From the NCBI GenBank assembly GCA_017428325.1, contig JAFRRA010000002.1, positions 1 to 64,000 of the forward strand: a stretch of DNA of 64,000 nt, in the 5' to 3' direction. The stretch's first letter is position 1, and the number at the start of each line of letters is the position of its first letter. Source of the stretch: Bacteroidales bacterium (GTDB lineage: Bacteria; Bacteroidota; Bacteroidia; Bacteroidales; UBA932). The position numbers and the translations under genes are program-made. A model generated the notes under the pieces. That model was not told the DNA's origin. It ran no database searches and saw only the letters and a list, made by a program, of their open reading frames with translations. Positions 1 to 8,692 of the stretch are shown one piece after another.

Positions 1-4
1 CATA

Positions 5-18
5 CGCGGGAAACCGCG
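5..18 (+). other. Hairpin in 23S-5S spacer
   Basis: Stem CGCGG (5-9) and CCGCG (14-18) closes a GAAA tetraloop. It sits just before the 5S rRNA, so it is probably part of the processed spacer downstream of a 23S gene lying left of the window. The 23S itself is not visible. Confidence 0.5.
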
Positions 19-31
19 AACCGATATAATT

Positions 32-143
<112 letters not shown>

Positions 144-145
144 TC

Positions 146-185
146 AAAAGGCCTTCAGAGCAAGCTCTGGAGGCCTTTTCTTTTT
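146..185 (+). terminator. Intrinsic terminator of the rRNA operon
   Basis: AAAAGGCCT (146-154) pairs with AGGCCTTTT (171-179), and an inner CAGAGC pairs with GCTCTG around a 2-nt loop. A run of T follows to 185. It directly follows the 5S rRNA. Confidence 0.9.
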
Positions 186-191
186 CACCCC

Positions 192-250
192 GCCGACTCA
201 GTCGGCACCCCTCAAGGGGTATGCGGCCTGCCGGCCGGGCACTTCGTGCC
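192..250. repeat. Row of four short perfect palindromes
   Basis: Back-to-back small hairpins: GCCGACtcaGTCGGC (192-206), ACCCCTcaAGGGGT (207-220), a GC-rich CGGC/GCCG unit within 223-237, and GGCACttcGTGCC (238-250). There is almost no spacing between them and no convincing coding frame. They lie between the rRNA terminator and the terminator of the facing serC operon. Function is unknown; this could be a REP-like element or a transcription or replication buffer. Confidence 0.6.
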
Positions 251-272
251 TTATTACTTTTTGCAGTGCCAT

Positions 273-306
273 AAAAAAACGTGGGCGGATGAAGAATCTG
301 CCCACG
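273..306 (-). terminator. Terminator of the serC-serA-DUF1015 operon
   Basis: CGTGGGC (280-286) pairs with GCCCACG (300-306). Read on the minus strand the hairpin is followed by seven T (273-279). It lies 25 bases past the DUF1015 stop codon. Confidence 0.85.
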
Positions 307-330
307 CAATGCTAAGTAAGCAACCGTTTG

Positions 331-1581
331 CTACTTGAAGTCAGCCAGGGAGTGGATGGTGATACCACTGCGGAGCTTCGGCTCGAACCATGTGGTCTTC
401 GGAGGCATGATGTTGCCTGTGTCAGCGATGGTTATGAGCTGTCGCATAGAGACAGGATACAGAGCGAATGCCGCTGCCATCTCTCCGCTGTCAACTCTCT
501 TCTTAAGTTCTCCGAGTCCTCTGATTCCGCCTACGAAATCGATTCTCTTGCTGGTTCTCAGATCCTTGATGTCCAGCAGCTTGTCAGCTATAAAGTCTGA
601 GAATACGGAGACGTCAAGAACCTTGATAGGATCGTTGTCGTCGTATGTTCCAGGCTTTGCAGTGAGGCTGTACCACTCTCCTCCGATATACATCGAGAAG
701 TTGTGCAATCCGGAAGGACGATAGATCTCGGCACCCTTCTTTTCAACAGTGAAGAAATCGCCGAGTTTCTTTATGAACTCGTCCTGAGTCATTCCGTTAA
801 GATCCTTTACAACGCGGTTGTAGTCTATGATCTTGAGCTGGCTCTCAGGGAATACCACTGCCATGAAGTAGTTGTACTCCTCGTTTCCGGTGTGGTTAGG
901 ATTCTGGGCCCTCTTCTCTGCGCCAACTCTTCCGGCTGCTGCCGTACGGTGATGTCCGTCAGCAACATAGAAGGCTGGAACGGTGGAGAAGATTTCAGTA
1001 ATCCTGGCGATGGTTGCATCGTCGTCTATGATCCACATGGTGTGGCCGAATCCGTCTTCTGCAACGAAGTCGTACTCAGGAGCCTTTTCCTTTACAACCT
1101 TTTCAACGATGGCGTTGATCTCGGCATTGTCCGGATAGGCGAAGAATACAGGCTCGATGTTGGCATTCTGAATCCTTACGTGAATCATGCGGTCATCTTC
1201 CTTCTCCTTGCGGGTAAGCTCGTGCTTCTTGATGGCACCGCTCATGTAATCGTCTGTGTTGGCGCAGACTACAAGACCGTACTGAGTTCTTCCGTCCATT
1301 GTCTGGGCGTAAACATAGTACTGCTCTTTCTTGTCCTGGACCAGCCAGCCTTTCTCCTGCCACTTCTTGAAATTCTCGACAGCCTTGTCGTAGGTCTTCT
1401 GCTCGTGTTCGTCAGCGATAGGATCGAAATCGATCTCAGGCTTAATGATGTGGAGCAGGGACTTTTCACCGGCTTCTGCCTTGGCTTCCTTTGAGTTGAG
1501 CACGTCGTAAGGACGTGAAGCCACTTCCTTTACGATTTCCTTTGGCGGACGTATAGCCGCAAACGGTTTAACTTTTACCAT
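331..1581 (-). CDS. DUF1015 family protein, candidate free-serine kinase
   Basis: This 416-residue protein starts with KVKPFAAIRP, as DUF1015 proteins do, and has the family signature ADGHHR at residues 207-212. DUF1015 is related to the ParB/SbnI-like fold, and to my knowledge some members have been reported as ATP- or ADP-dependent kinases for free L-serine. That role would fit its place: it is the third gene of an operon behind phosphoserine aminotransferase and phosphoglycerate dehydrogenase, 3 bases after serA. The enzymatic assignment is inference from family and neighbours; the family call is firm. No signal peptide or membrane segment is seen. Length is normal. Confidence 0.85.
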   Translation of the reverse strand: MVKVKPFAAIRPPKEIVKEVASRPYDVLNSKEAKAEAGEKSLLHIIKPEIDFDPIADEHEQKTYDKAVENFKKWQEKGWLVQDKKEQYYVYAQTMDGRTQYGLVVCANTDDYMSGAIKKHELTRKEKEDDRMIHVRIQNANIEPVFFAYPDNAEINAIVEKVVKEKAPEYDFVAEDGFGHTMWIIDDDATIARITEIFSTVPAFYVADGHHRTAAAGRVGAEKRAQNPNHTGNEEYNYFMAVVFPESQLKIIDYNRVVKDLNGMTQDEFIKKLGDFFTVEKKGAEIYRPSGLHNFSMYIGGEWYSLTAKPGTYDDNDPIKVLDVSVFSDFIADKLLDIKDLRTSKRIDFVGGIRGLGELKKRVDSGEMAAAFALYPVSMRQLITIADTGNIMPPKTTWFEPKLRSGITIHSLADFK

Positions 1582-1584
1582 AGC

Positions 1585-2508
1585 CTAGAATTTGTTTACC
1601 TGGAAACGGGTGCATCCGTCCTTGAAGAATCCGACAATCTGGTTTGCTGCGGCAAGACCTGCGTTGAGATTTGCCTCTGCGGTCTCGGCTCCCTGCTTCT
1701 TAGGGGTTGCGAAAACTCTCTTTCCGAACTTCTCCTTGAGAACTTCGATGTTTGCAGGAGCAATGTCGGTGATGTACTTGAGGTCTTCCCTCTCTTCCAG
1801 AACCTTCTCGAGTTCAGGCTCGTTGATGACTTCCTTGCGGGCGGTGTTGACCAGGCAGCCTCCCTTTGGCATCTTGCTCAGGAGAGCATAGCCGATAGAA
1901 CCTTTGGTCTGCTCGTTTGCAGGGATGTGCAGGGAGATGAAATTGCTGTTGGAATACAGGTCGTCCAGATCCTTTGCAACAATTACACCCTCAGCCTCCA
2001 TCTTCTCGGCAGGAACGAACGGGTCAAATGCCATAATCTTCATTCCGAAGCTCTTGGCGTGCTCGGCAACCAGACGTCCTACGTTTCCGTAAGCCTGGAT
2101 TCCCAGGGTCTTGCCCTTGAGTTCGCTTCCGGTACCAGGAGTGAACTGGTTACGTGAGATGTAGATCATCATTCCGATAGCCAGCTCTGCGACTGCGTTG
2201 GAGTTCTGGCCTGGAGTGTTCATGGCAACGATCTTTCTCTCTGAAAGGGCGGCAAGGTCAAGATTGTCGAATCCGGCACCTGCCCTTACGACAATCTTCA
2301 GGTTCTTTGCAGCGTCAACCACTGCCTTTGTAACCTTGTCTGAACGTACGATCAGAGCGTCTGCATCTGCAACTGCTTCAAGGAGTTTGTCCTCGGTTCC
2401 GTATTTTTCCAGAGCCGCAAAGGTGTGGCCTGCAGACTCTACAATATTCTTAATGCCTTCCACAGCCTTGCTGGAGAAAGGTTTTTCTGTCGCGATAAGT
2501 ATTTTCAT
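1585..2508 (-). CDS. serA: D-3-phosphoglycerate dehydrogenase, short form
   Basis: First step of serine synthesis: 3-phosphoglycerate plus NAD+ gives 3-phosphohydroxypyruvate. The 307-residue protein has the 2-hydroxyacid dehydrogenase layout with an NAD-binding stretch GIQAYGNVGR near residue 137 and the catalytic Arg in NTARKEV. It has no C-terminal ACT or regulatory domain. Where most family members have a catalytic His (TPH), this one reads TPKK, with Lys at about 270. I recall this from Bacteroides-type and Entamoeba enzymes (type IIIK), so it is probably a lineage trait rather than loss of function. It lies 11 bases behind serC and is presumably co-transcribed. Confidence 0.93.
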   Translation of the reverse strand: MKILIATEKPFSSKAVEGIKNIVESAGHTFAALEKYGTEDKLLEAVADADALIVRSDKVTKAVVDAAKNLKIVVRAGAGFDNLDLAALSERKIVAMNTPGQNSNAVAELAIGMMIYISRNQFTPGTGSELKGKTLGIQAYGNVGRLVAEHAKSFGMKIMAFDPFVPAEKMEAEGVIVAKDLDDLYSNSNFISLHIPANEQTKGSIGYALLSKMPKGGCLVNTARKEVINEPELEKVLEEREDLKYITDIAPANIEVLKEKFGKRVFATPKKQGAETAEANLNAGLAAANQIVGFFKDGCTRFQVNKF

Positions 2509-2519
2509 GATTCAAAAGA

Positions 2520-3614
2520 TTACTTTGCGTTCTTCTCGAAATCCTGCATGCACTTGATAAGAGCCTGTACGCTCTCGATAGGGCAGGCGTTGTAGATGGA
2601 AGCCCTGAAGCCGCCGACTGAACGGTGACCCTTTACGCCCATCATTCCGTTAGCCTTTGCATAATCCAGGAAGCTTGCCTCAAGTTCCTTGTACTCAGGA
2701 GCCATAACGAAGCATACGTTCATGATAGAACGGTCCTCAGGATTAGCTGTTCCGACGAACATCTTGTTGCGCTCGATCTCGTTGTAGAGCATTTCCGCCT
2801 TCTGGGTGTTGATCTTGTTGATGGCCTCGACTCCGCCAAGTCCCTTGAGCCATTTCAGAGTCTGTGTCATAACGTAGATTGCGAATACAGGAGGAGTGTT
2901 GAACATGCTCTCCTTCTCGATGTGGGTCCTGTAGTCCAGCATTGTAGGGATGTAGCTGGAAACCTTGCCCAGAACGTCATCGCGGATGATGGCGAAGATA
3001 ACGCCTGCAGGACCTACGTTCTTCTGTGCACCACCATAGATCAGACCGTACTTGGAAACGTCTACAGGACGGCTCATGATGTCTGAAGACATATCTGCAA
3101 CCAGGGTTACAGGGCAGTCCATATCATACTTGATTTCAGTTCCGTAGATGGTGTTGTTGGTGGTGATGTGGAAGTAGTCCAGGTCGGTAGGGATCTCATA
3201 TCCCTTAGGGATGTAGCAGTAGGTCTTGTCTGCAGAAGAAGCAACGGCGAAAGCTGCGCCTTCCTTGCCGCGGCTCTTTGCGATACCCTGAGCCTCCTTG
3301 AGGGCCTTCTTTGCCCAAACGCCGGTCTCGAGATATCCTGCCTTGTTCTCGAACAGGTTCATTGCCACATAGAGGAACTGGAGGCTTGCGCCGCCGCCCA
3401 GAAATACCACGTGATAATTGTCAGGAATTTGGAGAAGTTCCTTCCACAGAGCCCTGCACTCGTTCATTACACCTTCCCACTCCTTGCTTCTGTGGGAGAT
3501 GGAGATCAATGGAATACCGGTGCCTGCGAAGTCCTTCAAAGCATCGATGGTTGAGTTGATTGCCTCCTCTGGAAGGACACAAGGGCCGGCAAAGAAATTA
3601 TAAGCTTTTTTCAT
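2520..3614 (-). CDS. serC: Phosphoserine aminotransferase
   Basis: A PLP enzyme that converts 3-phosphohydroxypyruvate and glutamate to phosphoserine and 2-oxoglutarate. It has 364 residues, normal for the class V aminotransferase SerC. The N-terminal [12 protein letters not shown] is typical, and the PLP lysine lies in [11 protein letters not shown]. It is the first gene of the serC-serA-DUF1015 operon and is preceded by a TATCTTTG promoter element on the minus strand at 3644-3651. No phosphoserine phosphatase gene lies nearby. Confidence 0.95.
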   Translation of the reverse strand: MKKAYNFFAGPCVLPEEAINSTIDALKDFAGTGIPLISISHRSKEWEGVMNECRALWKELLQIPDNYHVVFLGGGASLQFLYVAMNLFENKAGYLETGVWAKKALKEAQGIAKSRGKEGAAFAVASSADKTYCYIPKGYEIPTDLDYFHITTNNTIYGTEIKYDMDCPVTLVADMSSDIMSRPVDVSKYGLIYGGAQKNVGPAGVIFAIIRDDVLGKVSSYIPTMLDYRTHIEKESMFNTPPVFAIYVMTQTLKWLKGLGGVEAINKINTQKAEMLYNEIERNKMFVGTANPEDRSIMNVCFVMAPEYKELEASFLDYAKANGMMGVKGHRSVGGFRASIYNACPIESVQALIKCMQDFEKNAK

Positions 3615-3643
3615 AATGGATTTTAGTGTTAATATGTTTCCTA

Positions 3644-3651
3644 CAAAGATA
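3644..3651 (-). promoter_or_regulatory. Promoter -7 element of serC operon
   Basis: The minus strand reads TATCTTTG, a full match to the Bacteroidota -7 consensus TAnnTTTG. It lies about 30 bases upstream of the serC start. No clear -33 element was picked out. Confidence 0.6.
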
Positions 3652-3667
3652 TGAATTGTATCGGATT

Positions 3668-4312
3668 TTAAGCGGTTTTATGCGAATATTTGCAAATCTT
3701 AACGTCCTCTATCTTGAGAAGTGTTTCCTGAAGAGTTTCCGTCATGCTCAGCGGCACGTGGGCTGTAAGTGAGCATTCTTCCTCGAATTTCTTTTCCGAT
3801 TCCTCAATATTCCTTTTCCTGAGTTCCTTCAGGACCTTGTCTGTCTGGTGGTAAGGGAAGACTATCTTCATCGGCGATGTGGCTGTCCTTGTCACAACCT
3901 CGGCTTTCTCAAGCGCCTCGGAAGTCGCCGTTCTGTAGGCCTTGATCAGGCCGGGCACACCAAGCTTCACTCCGCCAAAGTAGCGGACTACAACAACAAG
4001 GATGTCGCTGAGATTCCTTGAGAGGATTTCCCCTAAGATCGGTCTGCCTGCAGTGGAAGAAGGTTCCCCGTCGTCGTTGGCCCTCCAGATGTCTCCTTTA
4101 AGGCCGATTCTGTAGGCATAGCAGTGATGGGTTGCGTCATAGTATTCCTTGCGGAGTTTCTTGACAATATCCTCCGCGATTTCAGGATCCTTGCAAGGGT
4201 AGGCGAAAGACAGGAAACGGCTTCCGTTGTCTTTGTAAAGACCTTCGGTTGGGGAAGCTATGCTCAGATAGTTGTCCGGAAGGGTTGTCTGTGTTGTCTT
4301 TCCTTTGGCCAT
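3668..4312 (-). CDS. yigZ: YigZ/IMPACT (UPF0029) family protein
   Basis: The 214-residue protein has the UPF0029 N-terminal domain with the signature [14 protein letters not shown] and [17 protein letters not shown], followed by a small ferredoxin-like C-terminal domain. IMPACT relatives are linked to translation control in eukaryotes; the bacterial role is unclear. I chose the ATG at 4312 ([10 protein letters not shown]) rather than 4351, since the upstream extension overlaps the divergent promoter and is not family-like. A TACCTTTA element at 4321-4328 (minus strand) lies very close to the start, so the message may have almost no leader. Confidence 0.88.
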   Translation of the reverse strand: MAKGKTTQTTLPDNYLSIASPTEGLYKDNGSRFLSFAYPCKDPEIAEDIVKKLRKEYYDATHHCYAYRIGLKGDIWRANDDGEPSSTAGRPILGEILSRNLSDILVVVVRYFGGVKLGVPGLIKAYRTATSEALEKAEVVTRTATSPMKIVFPYHQTDKVLKELRKRNIEESEKKFEEECSLTAHVPLSMTETLQETLLKIEDVKICKYSHKTA

Positions 4313-4340
4313 GGCAGTTGTAAAGGTAGGCCGTTTTTGG

Positions 4341-4348
4341 TAAATTTG
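4341..4348 (+). promoter_or_regulatory. Promoter -7 element of the acyl-CoA reductase gene
   Basis: TAAATTTG matches TAnnTTTG exactly and lies 22 bases before the ATG at 4370. It lies between the divergent yigZ and acyl-CoA reductase starts. Confidence 0.6.
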
Positions 4349-4369
4349 CAAAACGACAGTATTGGTTAT

Positions 4370-5443
4370 ATGTTCTGCCGCAAGGATTTCATACAGGCTT
4401 TTTCTGAACTGGGCAAAAGGCTCGGGGACCTTTCTGTTATGGAATCTTCCATGGAGTCTGCACAGGTTGTCAATCCGCTCTTTACTCCTTACATGCAGAA
4501 GCGGGCCCTGAAAGCTATAGCAGAAGAGTATCTTACCAGAGGGGCCCTGGAAAAGCTTCTGGCATATTCAGACGGGCCTTCATCGGATCCGGACCTTTTC
4601 AGGCGTATGATGAGCGGAAAGGTTGTGGGCATAATAATGGCTGGTAACATTCCTGCAGTGGGTTTCCACGACCTTCTCTGCACCCTTTCAACAGGGGCGC
4701 GGGCCGTCGTAAAGCTCTCTTCGAAAGATGATTGCCTTATTCCTTCAATGGTGGATATTGCCGCCGGGTGCTCTCCTGATATTGCTTCCAGGGTTCTTTT
4801 CCGGGATTTCATTTCCGACCGCATTGAAGGAATAAAAGACACTCCCAAGCTGGATTTCCTTATTTTCAGCGGTTCCAACAGGACAAAGGCTCTTGTCTGT
4901 GACGAGTTCAAGGAACTTCCCGTCCTCGCAAGGGGCAGCCGTTTCAGCCTTGGGGTTTTGAGCGGCAGGGAGAGTGATTCCGATCTTGAAAAGCTGGCGG
5001 AGGACGTGTTCCTCTACTGCGGGCTCGGCTGCCGCAGCATCTCGTATTTATTCCTTCCGGAAGGGTTTGATATCTGGCGCATAATCAAGGCATCGCAGAG
5101 AATGAAACCATATCTGGAAGTAATAACACCATATATGAACTCCTATATCAGAGAAAGGGCTGTCGCTGTTCTTTCCGGTGGGAGAGGTTACGCGGACGGC
5201 GGGTTCTTCCTGCTGGAGGAGTCAATTAAACCTTTCCCTCAAATGGGAGTGGTCAGATACTCTTTCTACAAGGATCTTTCAGAGGTCGAAAAATTCTGTG
5301 ACAGGCATCGCGATGCAATACAGAAAAAATATGTTAAATTTGGAATGGCGCAGTCTCCTGCCGTTGACGAATGGATGGACGGAATAAATACCGTTGACGC
5401 CATCCTTGAAGGATGCGGTATCCTGTCGCTGAGTAAACAGTAA
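4370..5443 (+). CDS. Acyl-CoA reductase, LuxC-like
   Basis: This 357-residue protein resembles the LuxC/acyl-CoA reductase family, which reduces fatty acyl-CoA or acyl-thioesters to aldehydes with NADPH. Conserved stretches are VGIIMAGNIPAVGFHDLLC near residue 85, a KLSSKD segment, FSGSNRT, and YCGLGCRS with the probable nucleophilic Cys near residue 220. I start it at 4370 because the longer frame back to 4124 runs antisense through yigZ and lies upstream of a good promoter. No luxAB or luxE homologue is near, so a luminescence role is not implied. The physiological substrate is unknown. Confidence 0.82.
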   Translation: MFCRKDFIQAFSELGKRLGDLSVMESSMESAQVVNPLFTPYMQKRALKAIAEEYLTRGALEKLLAYSDGPSSDPDLFRRMMSGKVVGIIMAGNIPAVGFHDLLCTLSTGARAVVKLSSKDDCLIPSMVDIAAGCSPDIASRVLFRDFISDRIEGIKDTPKLDFLIFSGSNRTKALVCDEFKELPVLARGSRFSLGVLSGRESDSDLEKLAEDVFLYCGLGCRSISYLFLPEGFDIWRIIKASQRMKPYLEVITPYMNSYIRERAVAVLSGGRGYADGGFFLLEESIKPFPQMGVVRYSFYKDLSEVEKFCDRHRDAIQKKYVKFGMAQSPAVDEWMDGINTVDAILEGCGILSLSKQ

Positions 5444-5457
5444 AAAAACGGAAGATT

Positions 5458-5943
5458 ATGTCAACGATTCTCAGATATAAGGTTACCTTCCATTCCAACA
5501 AGGTGTTTTTCAGGGAATATGAGCTCAGGGACGACATGACTCTTTTTGCCCTCAACAAGTTTCTGGTCAACGACCTGGATTTTGCCCCTGACCAGATGAT
5601 AGCTTTCCGCGGCTATGGACCGGACGGAAAACTGAAGGCAATGTGGGGGCTCTTCGATCTTGGAAGCGGCACCATAGACGGAGTCAGCCTTGCCAAGACC
5701 CTTGCCATGGAGGCAACGACACTGCACTATGTGTTCGATTTGACCAAGAACAAGTACATGGTGCTGAGTTTTGTTTCCGAGGTGGAATACCTGTCCCACG
5801 TCTCTTATCCGCGTCTTGTTGCGGAAAAGGGCAGGATACCAGGACAGTTCGACAGCAAATACGACACTCTTGACAACCTCACTCCGGAATTGGGAGAAGA
5901 AATCGGAGACGATGATCCTGACGACGGGGGAGACGACGAATAA
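5458..5943 (+). CDS. Plasmid pRiA4b ORF-3-like protein
   Basis: This 161-residue cytoplasmic protein starts MSTILRYKVTFHSNKVFFREYELRDDMTL-like and resembles the pRiA4b ORF-3 family, whose N-terminal strand pattern is followed by a helix around LFALNKFLV. The C-terminus is strongly acidic, with many Asp and Glu after residue 145. Function is unknown; some relatives sit next to mobile elements, but here the gene lies in a core context ahead of a permease and miaA. It is 14 bases behind the reductase gene, probably in one operon. Confidence 0.65.
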   Translation: MSTILRYKVTFHSNKVFFREYELRDDMTLFALNKFLVNDLDFAPDQMIAFRGYGPDGKLKAMWGLFDLGSGTIDGVSLAKTLAMEATTLHYVFDLTKNKYMVLSFVSEVEYLSHVSYPRLVAEKGRIPGQFDSKYDTLDNLTPELGEEIGDDDPDDGGDDE

Positions 5944-5969
5944 ATCTGAAATAGCCTATAACGTTTATT

Positions 5970-7769
5970 ATGGAGACTGTAGTGTTCTTGGGATTCAACC
6001 TCTATGCATGGATAACTATAGTTACTGTGCTAGCTATGTTTTCCGTGCTGATTTTCACGAAAATCCGTGCTGATGTCGTATTCCTGGCAGCCATAGGCAT
6101 TCTGCTGGTCAGCGGAGTTGTTGACGAGAAGGAAGCCTTCAGCGGATTCAGTTCCTCTTCCACGGTAATTGTGGGTGTCCTGTTCATCGTGCTGGCCGGC
6201 CTGATGCACACGGGGGTACTGAACTGGATTGTCAAGCATCTGCTTGGGCAGCCTAAAAAGACAACGGGTGCCATCGTGAGGCTGATGTTCCCGGTCGCAG
6301 CATTGAGCTCGTTCCTGAGCAACACCACTGTTGTGGCTTTGTTTGTGGGTATTGTGAAAATGTGGTGCAAGAAACTGGGGATATCTCCTTCAAAACTCCT
6401 GATACCTCTCAGCTACGCGTCTGGGATGGGAGGCGTGTGCACCCTTATAGGAACTCCTCCCAACCTCATAATATCAGGCCTGTATAAAGACAACACAGGC
6501 ATAACGATGAATGTCTTGTCTATAACCATACCAGGTCTTTTCTGCCTGTTTGTCGGAATTCTCGCGGTCATAGCCATGAGGAAGCTCCTACCGGACCGCA
6601 AGGCCCCTGAATCCGCTTTTGAAGACACGTCGGAATACACGGTGGAGTTTCAGGTTCCGTCAGACAGCAAATACATCGGGCAGAGTGTTTCCGAGGCCGG
6701 CCTGGACAGTGTCAAGGGCGGCTCTCTCATAGAAATCATCCGCTCTGACAATGCGGTTGTCTCTCCCGTGACGGCAGACGATCATATAATGGCCGGAGAC
6801 CATCTGGTTTTCTCGGGCCAGATCGACGAGCTTCTGGACCTGAAAGACGGACAGAATCTGGCGATTGCGGAAGACAATGTGTTCTCCGCGAAGGAAGCCG
6901 GGAAACACCGTCAGCTCAAGACAGCCTATATCACATTTGGCAGCAGCCTTATAAACAGGAAGATATCGGAGAGCAAATTTGAAAGGCAGAACAATATGAC
7001 GCTTGTTGCCGTGGCCAGGAAGGGAGAGAGGATAAACCAGTCTCCAAGGGATGTTGTGCTTCAGGCAGGAGACACTCTTCTTCTGGCTTGCCCACCAAAA
7101 ATGAAAACTGAAGGGAGCAAGCTTTACAGCCAGGTCCATTTCTTTGATTCGGAACAAGTTGCCAATATAGGACCGAAGACATTGCTTTCCTCGGTGATAA
7201 TGATTGCCATGGTGGCATTGAGCGCGGCCAACGTCATATCCCTTATGAACTGCGCGGTCCTGGCGGCATTTGCAATGATATTATTACGATGCTGCAATGT
7301 CGACCAGGCAATGAAAGCCATAAACTGGGATATCCTTATGGTGTTCGCAGGCTCTGTGGTGCTGGGGCTCGCTATCCAGAAGACGGGGATCGCCGAGAAG
7401 ATGGCATATGGGATTCTGAACATCTGCGGCAACAGCCCTCTCCTGGTAATGACAGCCATCTGCCTTGTGGCGACATTCATAACGGAATTCATAAGCAATA
7501 CCGCGGCCGGAGCGATATTCTGTCCAATAATGTATTCTGCGGCAGTGAAACTTGGCTACGATCCTTTCCCGTTCATGATATCGCTTATGATAGCCGTAAG
7601 CTCAAGTTTCGCTACCCCTATAGGATCTCCTACGCATATGCTGGTTTATGGTCCGGGTGGATACAGGTTCACGGATTTCCTCAGAATCGGTTTCTTCATG
7701 AACATCATAATACTGGCGGCGAACATTTTCATTGTCAGTGTAGTTTATCCGTTTACACCGCTTAAGTAG
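5970..7769 (+). CDS. SLC13-family anion permease with two RCK_C domains
   Basis: The 599-residue inner-membrane protein has about eleven hydrophobic segments in two blocks. Between them, at about residues 222-290 and 315-380, are two soluble domains of the TrkA-C/RCK_C type. The motifs LSSFLSNTTVVALF, LIGTPPNLIISG and FITEFISNTAAGAIF are typical of the divalent anion:sodium symporter superfamily. Substrate is not predictable; sulfate, dicarboxylates or similar anions are the usual candidates. It overlaps the GTG start of miaA by one base, which suggests coupled translation. Confidence 0.85.
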   Translation: METVVFLGFNLYAWITIVTVLAMFSVLIFTKIRADVVFLAAIGILLVSGVVDEKEAFSGFSSSSTVIVGVLFIVLAGLMHTGVLNWIVKHLLGQPKKTTGAIVRLMFPVAALSSFLSNTTVVALFVGIVKMWCKKLGISPSKLLIPLSYASGMGGVCTLIGTPPNLIISGLYKDNTGITMNVLSITIPGLFCLFVGILAVIAMRKLLPDRKAPESAFEDTSEYTVEFQVPSDSKYIGQSVSEAGLDSVKGGSLIEIIRSDNAVVSPVTADDHIMAGDHLVFSGQIDELLDLKDGQNLAIAEDNVFSAKEAGKHRQLKTAYITFGSSLINRKISESKFERQNNMTLVAVARKGERINQSPRDVVLQAGDTLLLACPPKMKTEGSKLYSQVHFFDSEQVANIGPKTLLSSVIMIAMVALSAANVISLMNCAVLAAFAMILLRCCNVDQAMKAINWDILMVFAGSVVLGLAIQKTGIAEKMAYGILNICGNSPLLVMTAICLVATFITEFISNTAAGAIFCPIMYSAAVKLGYDPFPFMISLMIAVSSSFATPIGSPTHMLVYGPGGYRFTDFLRIGFFMNIIILAANIFIVSVVYPFTPLK

Positions 7770-8692
7770 TGGAAAACCCAAAGGAAAAGGTTCTTACGAT
7801 AATACTCGGCCCTACCGCGGTAGGTAAGACGGACTATGCCATATCCCTTGCCAAGCGGCTGGACTCTCCTGTCATCAACTGCGATTCCCGTCAGATTTTC
7901 AAGGAGATGACTATCGGTACAGCAGTTCCTTCCAGGGAGCAGCTCGCAGAGGTCAGGCATTATTTTATCCAGACCAGGTCCATCGCTGAGCATTATGCTG
8001 CAGGGCAGTATGAGATTGACGCGCTGGCTCTTCTTGAAGAGCTTTTCAAGACTCGGGACAACCTTGTGATGTGTGGAGGCAGCGGCCTTTACATAGATGC
8101 GGTCTGCAACGGGCTGGATGCATTTCCGGAGCCGGATATGGAACTCCGCGATTCCCTTAACCGGAGACTGGAGAATGAGGGGCTGGAGTCTCTGCGATAC
8201 CAGCTCAAGCAGCTGGACCCGGAGTCTTACTCCACACTTGACATTGCCAATCCCCAGAGAATCATCCGCGCCCTGGAGGTGACCCTACAGACCGGGCGTA
8301 AGTTCTCCGACTGGAAGACGGAGCAGAAAAAAGAGCGTCCTTTCTCCATCAGGAAGGTCGGCCTTACTATGGACCGTGACAGGCTTTACGACCGGATAAA
8401 CGCCCGTGTGGACAGGATGATGGCAGATGGGCTTCTGGATGAAGTCAAGTCCCTTGACCGTTTCCGCTACAGGGACGGGGTGTTCTGCCCGGACCTTAAC
8501 CACATTCCTCCGCTAAGGACAGTGGGATACCGTGAACTATTCGATTATCTGGACGGAAAGACAGACCTTGCCTCGGCAGTGGATTCAATAAAGACCAACA
8601 CCCGCCGCTACGCAAAGCGCCAGCTGTCATACTGGGGTCGTGATGACAGCATCAAATGGATTGATTCAGATCAACTGGATAATCAGGGCTAG
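7769..8692 (+). CDS. miaA: tRNA dimethylallyltransferase
   Basis: It transfers the dimethylallyl group to N6 of A37 in tRNAs that read UNN codons. The 307-residue protein has the P-loop GPTAVGKTDYA at residues 14-24, the DSRQIFKEMTIGTA segment, and the IIRALEV and KTNTRRYAKRQ regions expected of MiaA. It uses a GTG start whose G is also the last base of the TAG stop of the upstream permease gene. It converges on recQ and overlaps its 3' end by four bases. Confidence 0.95.
   Translation: MENPKEKVLTIILGPTAVGKTDYAISLAKRLDSPVINCDSRQIFKEMTIGTAVPSREQLAEVRHYFIQTRSIAEHYAAGQYEIDALALLEELFKTRDNLVMCGGSGLYIDAVCNGLDAFPEPDMELRDSLNRRLENEGLESLRYQLKQLDPESYSTLDIANPQRIIRALEVTLQTGRKFSDWKTEQKKERPFSIRKVGLTMDRDRLYDRINARVDRMMADGLLDEVKSLDRFRYRDGVFCPDLNHIPPLRTVGYRELFDYLDGKTDLASAVDSIKTNTRRYAKRQLSYWGRDDSIKWIDSDQLDNQG

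Noticed and set aside
4370..5443. Luminescence (lux) locus
   Set aside because: Only a LuxC-like reductase is present; there is no luciferase or LuxE gene nearby.
5458..5943. Insertion-sequence passenger gene, because of the pRiA4b ORF-3 resemblance
   Set aside because: No transposase or inverted repeats flank it, and it lies in a core gene run with short gaps.
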